A stretch of DNA of 64,000 bases from an uncultured Oscillospiraceae bacterium (lineage in GTDB: Bacteria; Bacillota; Clostridia; Oscillospirales; Oscillospiraceae): the NCBI GenBank assembly GCA_900764755.1, contig CAAFPE010000061.1, positions 4,481 through 68,480 on the forward strand. The letters are read 5' to 3'. The translations under genes were made by a program, and so were the position numbers. A model generated the notes under the pieces. The model was not told the origin of the DNA, made no database searches, and saw only the letters and a program-made list of their open reading frames with translations. Position 1 is the stretch's first letter; each line of letters starts with the position of its first letter. Below, piece after piece: positions 16,924-23,707 of the stretch.

Positions 16924-17934
16924 GTGAACATTCTAGCCATTGAGTCCTCCTGTGACGAGACTGCCGCCGCTGTGGTGCGGGACGGGAGGACGGTGCTGTC
17001 CAACTGTATCGCATCACAGATCGAGATGCACACGATTTACGGCGGCGTAGTGCCTGAGATCGCCTCCCGGAAGCACGTGGAGGCGGTGACCGGACTGGCC
17101 GATCAGGCGGTGGAGCAGGCGGGGCTGACCAAGCGGGAACTGGACGCCGTGGCGGTTACCTACGGCCCCGGCCTCATCGGCGCGGTGCTGGTGGGGGTGA
17201 ATTTTGCCAAGGGGGCAGCTATGGCTCTGGATCTCCCCCTGATCCCGGTCCACCATGTGCGGGGGCACATTGCCGCCAACTATATCACCCACCCGGACCT
17301 GAAGCCGCCCTTCGTCTGTCTGTGCGTCTCCGGCGGGACCACCCTGGTGGTGGATGTGCGATCCTATACAGAGATGGAGGTGCTGGGCGGTACCCGGGAC
17401 GATGCGGCGGGGGAGTGCTTTGACAAGGTGGCCCGTGTGCTGGGCATCGGCTACCCCGGCGGAGGTCCCATGGACCGCCTCGCGGACGGCGGGGACGACA
17501 GCAGCTATGAACTGCCCCGGGCCCATGTGTCGGGCCATGAGCTGGATATGTCCTTCTCGGGGCTCAAAACTGCCAGCCTGAATCTGATCCATAATGCTGA
17601 GCAGAAAGGGGAAAAGCTGGATCTGCGGGATTTTGCGGCCAGCTTCGGACGGGCGGTGAGCGAGTCTCTGGTGCCTCGGGTGATGGCAGCAGCCAAGGCA
17701 AAGGGCTATGGCCGGGTGGCAGTGGCTGGGGGGGTGGCCGCCAACCGGCGGATCCGGGCGGATCTCCAGGCAGCCTGTGCCCGGAGCGGGGACCGGCTCT
17801 ACCTCCCGGAACTGAAGTACTGCGGAGACAACGCCGCCATGATCGGGTGTCAGGGCTTTTATGAGTACCAGGCGGGCCATACGGCCGGAATGGAACTGAA
17901 CGCATACGCTAACCGGGATATTTCCCTGGGATGA
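16924..17934 (+). CDS. tsaD: tRNA N6-adenosine threonylcarbamoyltransferase
   Basis: This 336-residue Kae1/TsaD protein transfers the threonylcarbamoyl group to A37 of ANN-decoding tRNAs, working with TsaB, TsaC and TsaE. It opens ILAIESSCDETAAAVV and has the metal-binding HHVRGH (about 111-116), CVSGGTT (about 136-142), DAAGECFDKVARVLG and GGVAANRRIR. The start is a GTG at 16924 behind AAGGGGAG (16909-16916). Length is standard. It may be transcribed with the upstream RpiR gene. tsaB and tsaE are not in the window. Confidence 0.96.
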   Translation: MNILAIESSCDETAAAVVRDGRTVLSNCIASQIEMHTIYGGVVPEIASRKHVEAVTGLADQAVEQAGLTKRELDAVAVTYGPGLIGAVLVGVNFAKGAAMALDLPLIPVHHVRGHIAANYITHPDLKPPFVCLCVSGGTTLVVDVRSYTEMEVLGGTRDDAAGECFDKVARVLGIGYPGGGPMDRLADGGDDSSYELPRAHVSGHELDMSFSGLKTASLNLIHNAEQKGEKLDLRDFAASFGRAVSESLVPRVMAAAKAKGYGRVAVAGGVAANRRIRADLQAACARSGDRLYLPELKYCGDNAAMIGCQGFYEYQAGHTAGMELNAYANRDISLG

Positions 17935-18277
17935 CCTCTGCGCCTTGACAGCACAGCAAAAATGAAGTACAGACTGCGGGGCTCCGGAGGCGTGTGCCTT
18001 TCGGGGCTCTGCTCCGTTTGGGGGACAGTGTGGTGTGTCATACGACAACAGTAGTGCATTATGTAACCTTACGAATTGGAGTAGAGAGCAGATATGTTGA
18101 TCTATATGGGATGAAAATGGAGAAAAAATTTGATAAAAGAAGAATTTAAATGCTGTATGTGGAAAAACCAGTGGAAAGTGTGTATAACTTTTTGCACTAA
18201 AAATAGAGAAAAAGAGATTATGTAAATATGAAATGGTGTAGGACGGCGGTGTGGAGAAGAAAAAACTCAAAAAGGGG
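17935..18277. other. Gene-free stretch upstream of infC
   Basis: No convincing gene is present. The first 120 bp are GC-rich without a strong terminator. From about 18060 to 18240 the base composition drops to roughly one third GC, far below the surroundings, with A-tracts and only a 12-codon ORF. This AT-rich block directly precedes the infC promoter and may act as an UP-like or curved promoter region (inference). Confidence 0.5.
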
Positions 18278-18306
18278 TTGACAGCGGAGAATGGCTCTGG
18301 TAAAAT
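18278..18306 (+). promoter_or_regulatory. Promoter of infC-rpmI-rplT
   Basis: TTGACA (18278-18283), a 17-bp spacer and TAAAAT (18301-18306). It gives a leader of about 157 nt before the infC start. Confidence 0.85.
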
Positions 18307-18312
18307 ACTCGG

Positions 18313-18469
18313 GAACAAGAAAGCAGGAACGGTGCCCCGTCCTCACCCCAGGCCAGAGCCAAAGGGTCAACAATGTATAAGCTCCGCCGGAACATCCGGC
18401 GTGGTTTTGCTGTGACGCGGGTGCCATTCGGGCAGACGCGTTTTATTTTTTGTTTGGAGGTGCTTTCCC
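18313..18469 (+). promoter_or_regulatory. infC operon leader with intrinsic terminator (L20/IF3-type attenuator)
   Basis: The leader holds a hairpin CGCCGGA/TCCGGCG (18385-18401) followed by TTTT. A second hairpin (ACGCG..TGCC, loop ATTCG, GGCA..CGCGT; 18415-18441) is followed by TTTATTTTTT, which forms a full intrinsic terminator 20 nt before the infC start. Known: infC-rpmI-rplT operons are autoregulated by L20 or IF3 through their leader. Inferred: this leader works by transcription attenuation. Confidence 0.7.
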
Positions 18470-19000
18470 ATCGCTAACACAGGTCATCAAACAAACGAAG
18501 AGATCCGGGATAAGGAGATCCGCCTGATCTCTGAGAGCGGCGAACAGCTGGGCATCATGTCCTCTCAGGAGGCTCTGCGCCTGGCGGAGGAACGGAATCT
18601 GGATCTGGTGAAGATCTCGCCCAACGCTGTGCCCCCGGTATGCAAGCTGATGGATTACGGCAAATACCGCTTCGAGCAGACCAAGCGCGAGAAGGAAGCA
18701 CGCAAGAATCAGCGCGTGGTGGAGATCAAGGAGATCCGGATGTCCCCCAGCATTGATGTCAACGACTTCAATGTGAAGCTGCGCAATGCGCAGAAGTTCC
18801 TGGCGGACGGCAACCGGTGCAAGATCACGGTCCGGTTCCGCGGACGTGAGATGGCGCACACCAACATCGGCCAGGATCTGCTGCTGAAGTTTGCCGAATC
18901 CTGCGGCGAGACCGCCGTGATGGATAAAAGTCCGAAGCTGGAGGGGCGCCATATGTCTATCTTCCTGTCGCCCAAGCCTGCAAAGGATACCAAAAAGTAA
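18470..19000 (+). CDS. infC: Translation initiation factor IF-3 with ATC start codon
   Basis: This 176-residue IF-3 prevents premature 30S-50S joining and proofreads the initiator codon. The conserved N-terminus (TNEEIRDKEIRLISESGEQLG) lies upstream of the first in-frame ATG, and no in-frame ATG, GTG or TTG precedes it after an in-phase stop. The only suitable start is ATC at 18470, nine bases after a strong GGAGG (18456-18460). Non-AUG starts (AUU, AUC, AUA) are known for infC and allow IF-3 to repress its own translation. PPVCKLMDYGKYRFEQ and VKLRNAQKFL are classic IF-3 blocks. rpmI follows after 21 bp. Confidence 0.95.
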   Translation: MANTGHQTNEEIRDKEIRLISESGEQLGIMSSQEALRLAEERNLDLVKISPNAVPPVCKLMDYGKYRFEQTKREKEARKNQRVVEIKEIRMSPSIDVNDFNVKLRNAQKFLADGNRCKITVRFRGREMAHTNIGQDLLLKFAESCGETAVMDKSPKLEGRHMSIFLSPKPAKDTKK

Positions 19001-19021
19001 GTCGAAAAGGAGTTTTCTGTT

Positions 19022-19225
19022 ATGCCGAAGATCAAGACCCACAGCGGCGCAAAGAAGCGTTTCGCTCTCACGAAGAACGGCAAGGTCAAGCGCGCCCACG
19101 CTGGTAAGCGCCACCTGCTGAACGGCCACGGCAAGACCACCAAGCTGAAGAGAGGCCTCCGTAAGGGCGCCTATGCGGATAAGACCAACGAGGCTGCCAT
19201 CAAGCGCATGATCCTGTACAAGTAA
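19022..19225 (+). CDS. rpmI: 50S ribosomal protein L35
   Basis: This 67-residue, highly basic protein has the L35 signature MPKIKTHSGAKKRFALT and AGKRHLLNGH. It is the second gene of the infC-rpmI-rplT operon, 21 bp after infC and 21 bp before rplT, with AAAAGGAG upstream of its ATG. Confidence 0.97.
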   Translation: MPKIKTHSGAKKRFALTKNGKVKRAHAGKRHLLNGHGKTTKLKRGLRKGAYADKTNEAAIKRMILYK

Positions 19226-19246
19226 GAGAGAAGGAGGCAGAGTACA

Positions 19247-19603
19247 ATGGCAAGAGTGAAGGGCGCGATGATGACGCGCAAGAGAAGAAATAAGATCCTC
19301 AAGATGGCGAAGGGCTACTGGGGTTCCAAGTCCAAGCACTTCAAGATGGCCAACCAGGCCGTGATGAAGTCCGGCGTGTACGCTTACACCGGCCGCAAGC
19401 TGAAGAAGCGCGACTTCCGTCAGCTGTGGATCACCCGCATCAATGCCGCCTGCAAGATGAACGGGATGAACTACTCCACCTTTATGAACGGCCTGAAGAA
19501 GGCTGGCATCGTGATCAACCGCAAGATGCTGGCTGAGTTGGCTGTGAACGACAAGGCTGCGTTCACCCAGCTGACTGAGACCGCCAAGAAGGCCCTGGCC
19601 TGA
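19247..19603 (+). CDS. rplT: 50S ribosomal protein L20
   Basis: This 118-residue protein binds 23S rRNA early in 50S assembly and, in several bacteria, represses its own operon through the leader mRNA. MARVKGAMMTRKRRNKILK, AKGYWGSKS and RDFRQLWITRINAA are diagnostic. The ATG at 19247 follows AGAAGGAGGCAG. An intrinsic terminator ends the operon 31 bp after the stop. Confidence 0.97.
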   Translation: MARVKGAMMTRKRRNKILKMAKGYWGSKSKHFKMANQAVMKSGVYAYTGRKLKKRDFRQLWITRINAACKMNGMNYSTFMNGLKKAGIVINRKMLAELAVNDKAAFTQLTETAKKALA

Positions 19604-19633
19604 TCCCGCGGCGTCAACAAGATTTGCATGACA

Positions 19634-19668
19634 ACAGACTCGGAGGAGCGATCCTCCGGGTCTGTTTT
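19634..19668 (+). terminator. Terminator of infC-rpmI-rplT
   Basis: A 14-bp stem ACAGACTCGGAGGA/TCCTCCGGGTCTGT with loop GCGA (19634-19665) is followed by TTTT. Confidence 0.9.
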
Positions 19669-19740
19669 GTATTACAGATCAGTGTGGGGCCATTTGGCTG
19701 TGGAGATGCAGGAAAGCGAGTGGAAATCACGGAAAAGTTG

Positions 19741-19749
19741 TGGTATAAT
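19741..19749 (+). promoter_or_regulatory. Extended -10 promoter of the YcxB-like gene
   Basis: TGG-TATAAT (TGn extended -10, 19741-19749) lies 31 bp before the ATG at 19780. No clear -35 is visible, as is common for extended -10 promoters. Confidence 0.55.
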
Positions 19750-19779
19750 CCAGAAAACAACTGGAAATGGGGGAACTGC

Positions 19780-20292
19780 ATGGAGTTTACTTGTGAGACC
19801 CAGTACAGTGTAAAAACCATGGCTTTGATGGCGAAGGTTCTGAGAAAGACGGTCCGAAAAAAGCGCAGCCGCCGTTCTCGTATCTTTGGATGGATTGTGG
19901 CAGCCCTTGGGCTGCTCCTTGCTGCGTTTCATTTCGCTCTGGATCTTCGCACGGCTGTTACTGTATTGGCTGTCCTGACAGTTTTGACAGTCCTGATTTT
20001 CGAGGACAGGATCAATGGGTATGTGGCGAAAAAGCGCCTGCTCCCCGGTACGGAACACGCAGTGACAGTGTTTACGGAGGAAAGCTTTGTCACAACGACG
20101 GATATAGGAAAATCTGAATGGCAGTACGGCAAGATCATGCTGATCGCGGAAACGGCGGACGCCTTTGTGTTTGTCTTTAGCGCCAATCATGCACAGATCT
20201 ATGATAAGCACGGCCTGCAGGGCGGTACGGACGGCGAGTTTCGCCGCTTTATGGAACGAATAACAGGAAAGCAAGTACAAGAGATCCGGTGA
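19780..20292 (+). CDS. Small membrane protein with YcxB-like C-terminal domain
   Basis: This 170-residue protein has two adjacent membrane helices (about 37-54 and 57-77) preceded by a very basic stretch (RKTVRKKRSRRSR). The C-terminal half, HAVTVFTEESFVTTTDIGKSEWQYGKI followed by FVFVFSANHAQIYDKHGL, matches the YcxB-like domain found in many Firmicute membrane proteins of unknown function. The ATG at 19780 follows TGGGGGAAC. It is a single-gene unit with its own extended -10 promoter and a strong terminator. Confidence 0.75.
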   Translation: MEFTCETQYSVKTMALMAKVLRKTVRKKRSRRSRIFGWIVAALGLLLAAFHFALDLRTAVTVLAVLTVLTVLIFEDRINGYVAKKRLLPGTEHAVTVFTEESFVTTTDIGKSEWQYGKIMLIAETADAFVFVFSANHAQIYDKHGLQGGTDGEFRRFMERITGKQVQEIR

Positions 20293-20336
20293 ACCGCAAC
20301 AGAGTTCTTTGCCTTTTTGCCCCGTGCGCGGACACA

Positions 20337-20406
20337 CATGGACCAAAAATCAAGCTCCCCACCCAATGAGAACTGGAGTGGGGAGCGCTTTTTGTATTGG
20401 TCCATG
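20337..20406. terminator. Long nested hairpin, bidirectional terminator
   Basis: An inner stem GCTCCCCAC (20354-20362)/GTGGGGAGC (20378-20386) is followed by CTTTTTG. It is enclosed by CAAAAA/TTTTTG and by an outer perfect 10-bp pair CATGGACCAA (20337-20346)/TTGGTCCATG (20397-20406). It separates the convergent YcxB-like gene and coaBC. Confidence 0.85.
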
Positions 20407-20438
20407 CCGCCAGGATCCAAAGACAGCCCCCTATGGAG

Positions 20439-21635
20439 TCAGAGGGATGGAAGAGCCTGGGCGGCGTCCAGAATGCGGTTGGCGGCCTCCTCCTTGGAGA
20501 GAAGGGGGAGCTCCTCCGCACCCTGGGCAGTGATGAGGGTGATTACGTTGGTATCCACGCCGAAGCCGGCTCCGGCCACTTTTAGATTGTTGGCGCAGAT
20601 CATATCCACATTTTTTTTCACCAGCTTGGCCTGGCTGTTCTCCAGCATATTCTGGGTCTCCATGGAGAAGCCGCAGATCACCTGGCCGGGACGGCGGTGG
20701 CTGCCCAGGTACTGCAAAATATCCTGGGTCCGCTTGAGGGGGATGGACAGGTCGCCGTCCTTCTTTTTCATTTTATTGTCGCTGTAATCAGCGGGGGTGT
20801 AGTCGGCTACGGCGGCGGCCTTGAAGATGAAGTCGGCCTGCTCCTGTCGGGCGGCCACCGCCTCAAACATATCCTGGGCGGAGACCACGGGGACCACCTC
20901 CACAAAGGGAGGGGGCGTCAGAGCGGTGGGGCCGGAGATGAGGGTGACCTGGGCCCCCCGGAGCATGGCCATCCGGGCGATAGCATAGCCCATTTTCCCG
21001 GAGGAGTGGTTGGTGAGGTAACGCACCGGGTCCAGCGGCTCCTGGGTGGGGCCAGCGGTGACCAGCACCCGCTTGCCTTCCAGGTCGTGGGGGCGGGCCA
21101 GCCGGCGCAGGACGTACTGGAGGAGGATCTCGGGCTCTGGGAGCTTGCCCGCCCCCACGTCGCCGCAGGCCAGCCTGCCGGAGGCGGGGGCGATGACCTC
21201 CCAGCCGTATTTCCGGAGCAGATCCAGATTGTCCTGGGTCACCGGGTTTTCAAACATCCCGGTGTTCATGGCGGGGGCGATGAGCTTGGGGCACCGGCAG
21301 GCCAGAATGGTGGTGGTGAGCATATCGTCTGCCAGGCCGTGGGCCAGCTTGGCACACACGTTGGCGGTGGCGGGGGCTACCAACACCAGGTCGGTGCGGC
21401 GGGCCAGGGCGATGTGCTCCACCTGATGGGAGAAGTTCCGGTCAAAGGTGTCCACCATGGTGCGGTTCCCAGTGAGCTGTTCAAAGGTGAGAGGCGTGAT
21501 GAACTGGGTGGCGTGTTCGGTCATAATCACCTCTACCTGGCAGTGCTGTTTGACCAGGGCGGAGGCCAGGGCGGCGGCCTTAAAGGCGGCAATGCCGCCT
21601 GTGACCCCGAGAAGGACTGTTTTTCCGCTGAGCAT
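20439..21635 (-). CDS. coaBC: Bifunctional phosphopantothenoylcysteine decarboxylase / phosphopantothenate-cysteine ligase
   Basis: This 398-residue flavoprotein performs steps two and three of CoA synthesis from phosphopantothenate. The N-terminal CoaC domain (1 to about 180) has VTGGIAAFKA, the catalytic histidine in HQVEHIAL, APAMNTGMF and the catalytic cysteine in GRLACGDVGAGKLPEP. The C-terminal CoaB domain has VLVTAGPTQEPLDPVR, NHSSGKMGYA, AAAVADYTP and NKMKKKDG. The ATG at 21635 follows AAAGGAGG. It faces away from panT-coaX, so the three genes form a divergent pantothenate-to-CoA locus. Confidence 0.95.
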   Translation of the reverse strand: MLSGKTVLLGVTGGIAAFKAAALASALVKQHCQVEVIMTEHATQFITPLTFEQLTGNRTMVDTFDRNFSHQVEHIALARRTDLVLVAPATANVCAKLAHGLADDMLTTTILACRCPKLIAPAMNTGMFENPVTQDNLDLLRKYGWEVIAPASGRLACGDVGAGKLPEPEILLQYVLRRLARPHDLEGKRVLVTAGPTQEPLDPVRYLTNHSSGKMGYAIARMAMLRGAQVTLISGPTALTPPPFVEVVPVVSAQDMFEAVAARQEQADFIFKAAAVADYTPADYSDNKMKKKDGDLSIPLKRTQDILQYLGSHRRPGQVICGFSMETQNMLENSQAKLVKKNVDMICANNLKVAGAGFGVDTNVITLITAQGAEELPLLSKEEAANRILDAAQALPSL

Positions 21636-21774
21636 GGAACAAAAACCTCCTTTTTAGGATGGATAAAATGTATGATTTGGAGCGCACAGGGCGCTTCCAT
21701 GGGAATTATGACACAAACAATGCAGATTGTAAAGGAATTGGTCCACATCTGCAAAGTTTTAGAAAATCTGAGTC

Positions 21775-21803
21775 TTGCAATCGGGGGGCAGTTTCGTTAT
21801 AAT
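21775..21803 (+). promoter_or_regulatory. Promoter of panT-coaX
   Basis: TTGCAA (21775-21780), 17 bp and TATAAT (21798-21803). The leader that follows contains a GAAA-capped hairpin near 21811-21835. Confidence 0.7.
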
Positions 21804-21891
21804 GATTCGGTTAAGAGACTGGGAAACCGGTCCTCTGACAAAAATGCGTTGCATCTTCCTTGAGAAGAGCGACAGCAGGAGGTAATTGAAT

Positions 21892-22557
21892 ATGAAAAAC
21901 CGTAAGAAAGACACCCGATGGATGGCGCTGCTGGCCATGCTGGTGGCGGTGGAACTGGTCCTGGTGGCCACGGGCATCGGCCTGATCCCGCTGCCCGTCA
22001 TCAAGGCTACGACCCTGCATATCCCGGTGATCCTGGGGGCTGTGCTGCTTGGCCCGCTGGCTGGCGGGATCCTGGGGGCGGTGTTTGGTCTGAGTTCCAT
22101 GTGGATCAACACCACAGCCCCGGGGCTTCTGGCCTTCGCCTTCTCTCCCTTTATGAGCACCACCGGCCTGCCCGGCGCGCTGAAGGCGGTTTGGATCGCG
22201 GTGGGTTGCCGCATCCTCATCGGCGTGGTGTCCGGCTGGCTGTGGATCGCCCTGAAGCGGGTGCGGGTGAACGATTACATCGCCCTGCCTGTGGTGGGTG
22301 TAGTTGGCGCCATGACCAACACGGTGCTGGTCATGGGCAGCATCTATTTCTTACTGGCTCAGCAGTATGCTGAGGTGAAAAATGTGGCGCTGGACGCAGT
22401 ATTCGGTCTGGTGATGGCCACGGTCACCACTGCCGGGATCCCAGAGGCCATCGCGGCTGCGGTGCTGGTCACCGCCATTGGGAAGGCACTGCTCCGGCTG
22501 ACCGGGACGGCGCCTCAGCGCGGCCTGGCTGGAAAAAGTGGTGCGGCGGATCTGTAA
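21892..22557 (+). CDS. panT: ECF transporter S component, probably for pantothenate
   Basis: This 221-residue membrane protein has about six helices and the layout of ECF substrate-binding (S) subunits. After a basic N-terminus come AMLVAVELVLVATGIGLIPLP, HIPVILGAVLLGPLAGGILG and FGLSSMWINT, which match the PanT/FolT-like class (HIPVILG is typical). The ATG at 21892 follows AGGAGGT (21877-21883) with ideal spacing. It sits between coaBC and coaX, so pantothenate is the best substrate guess; the ECF energising module (EcfA, EcfA', EcfT) is elsewhere. Substrate assignment is by context. Confidence 0.75.
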   Translation: MKNRKKDTRWMALLAMLVAVELVLVATGIGLIPLPVIKATTLHIPVILGAVLLGPLAGGILGAVFGLSSMWINTTAPGLLAFAFSPFMSTTGLPGALKAVWIAVGCRILIGVVSGWLWIALKRVRVNDYIALPVVGVVGAMTNTVLVMGSIYFLLAQQYAEVKNVALDAVFGLVMATVTTAGIPEAIAAAVLVTAIGKALLRLTGTAPQRGLAGKSGAADL

Positions 22558-22629
22558 GTCTGTACCAGAACAGCTGCCTGCCAGCGGATCGCAGATCGTA
22601 AAGAGAAGATAGAGTTTGAGGTGAACAGG

Positions 22630-23397
22630 ATGCTTCTTGCCATCGATATTGGGAACAGCAACATCGTGATCGGAGGGATCGACGAGGAAAAGATCTGCTT
22701 CGAGGCGCGGATCGCCACCGACCGGATCAAGACCTCTGACCAGTACGGAGTTGAGATCAAGAATATGCTGGACCTGTTCCGTGTGCCGGTGGAGGAGGTG
22801 GAGGACTGCATCATTTCCTCCGTAGTGCCGCCGGTATTCAACGCGGTGCGCACCGGCGTAGTCAAGGTGACCGGGCTGGAGCCCATCGTGGTGGGACCGG
22901 GCATCAAGACTGGGTTGAATATCCAGATGGATGATCCGGCTTCGGTGGGAAGCGACCGCATCGTGATCGCGGTGGCTGCCCTTCAGGAGTACAAGCCCCC
23001 CATTATCCTGGTGGATATGGGGACGGCTACCACCATGGAGGTGGTAGACCGGGGGAACACCTATCTGGGCGGCTGTATTATCCCGGGGGTGCGTGTGTCG
23101 GCGGAGGCTTTGTCCAGCCGGGCCTCCCAGCTGCCGGGCATCCAGCTGGATAAGCCCAAGCGTGTCATCGGGAAGAATACCGTGGAGTGTATGCGCAGCG
23201 GGATCATGTATGGTGCCGCCGCCATGCTGGATGGGATGCTGGACCGGATGGAGGAGGAGCTGGGCAAAAAGACCACTGTGGTGGTGACTGGCGGAATGGC
23301 GCAGTTCATCGCCCCTCTGTGCCGGCGGCAGATGATGGTGGAAAAGGATCTTTTGCTGAAGGGCCTGTATGCCATCTACAAGAAGAACAAGAAGTGA
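22630..23397 (+). CDS. coaX: Type III pantothenate kinase
   Basis: This 255-residue ASKHA-fold enzyme phosphorylates pantothenate, the first committed step of CoA synthesis. It shows LLAIDIGNSNIVIGG (phosphate loop), GSDRIVIAVAA, LVDMGTATTMEVV and GGCIIPGVRVSAEAL, all standard for CoaX. I chose the ATG at 22630 with TTGAGGTGA upstream; a GTG at 22621 would add three residues. It follows panT after 72 bp and ends in a strong hairpin. Together with coaBC it covers pantothenate to phosphopantetheine. Confidence 0.94.
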   Translation: MLLAIDIGNSNIVIGGIDEEKICFEARIATDRIKTSDQYGVEIKNMLDLFRVPVEEVEDCIISSVVPPVFNAVRTGVVKVTGLEPIVVGPGIKTGLNIQMDDPASVGSDRIVIAVAALQEYKPPIILVDMGTATTMEVVDRGNTYLGGCIIPGVRVSAEALSSRASQLPGIQLDKPKRVIGKNTVECMRSGIMYGAAAMLDGMLDRMEEELGKKTTVVVTGGMAQFIAPLCRRQMMVEKDLLLKGLYAIYKKNKK

Positions 23398-23404
23398 CGG
23401 CTGA

Positions 23405-23429
23405 GGCCGGGACCCTCTGGGTCCCGGCC
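23405..23429 (+). terminator. Terminator of panT-coaX
   Basis: GGCCGGGACCC (23405-23415), loop TCT and GGGTCCCGGCC (23419-23429) form a perfect 11-bp stem followed by TTGCTGCTT. Confidence 0.75.
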
Positions 23430-23523
23430 TTGCTGCTTGATGCAGGGGAGCGGGATCATGCATCAGCTCTGTCAGAACAGAGAGCAGGCTGTGTGGAAAA
23501 AATGCGGGAACGGGAGGGCGTGC

Positions 23524-23546
23524 CGCCGGCCAAGCCGGCGCTTTTT
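23524..23546 (+). terminator. Second terminator-like hairpin before the hydrogenase
   Basis: CGCCGGC, loop CAA, GCCGGCG and then CTTTTT. It lies 95 bp after the coaX terminator and 79 bp before the hydrogenase promoter, in an otherwise gene-free stretch. Confidence 0.75.
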
Positions 23547-23624
23547 GGCGGGGTTCGGGCAAAATGCCTGATTCCAGGTGGAAAATGTGGAAAGAAATCT
23601 CTGCTTTCCCGCAGAAGCTGATGG

Positions 23625-23653
23625 TTGCCAAACAGAGACAGCTATGATAAGAT
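23625..23653 (+). promoter_or_regulatory. Promoter of the hydrogenase gene
   Basis: TTGCCA (23625-23630), 17 bp and TAAGAT (23648-23653). No clear Rex or other operator was recognised. Confidence 0.5.
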
Positions 23654-23707
23654 AAGAGCGTTTAGGTGTGAAAGATTTCTTGCAAATATGAAGGAGGAAA
23701 TGTAACT

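Noticed and set aside
18114..18152. 12-codon ORF in the AT-rich island
   Set aside because: It is too short, has no RBS and its Lys-rich content simply reflects the A-tracts.
23187..23621. 144-codon frame after coaX
   Set aside because: Most of it overlaps coaX out of frame, and it runs through the coaX terminator hairpin.
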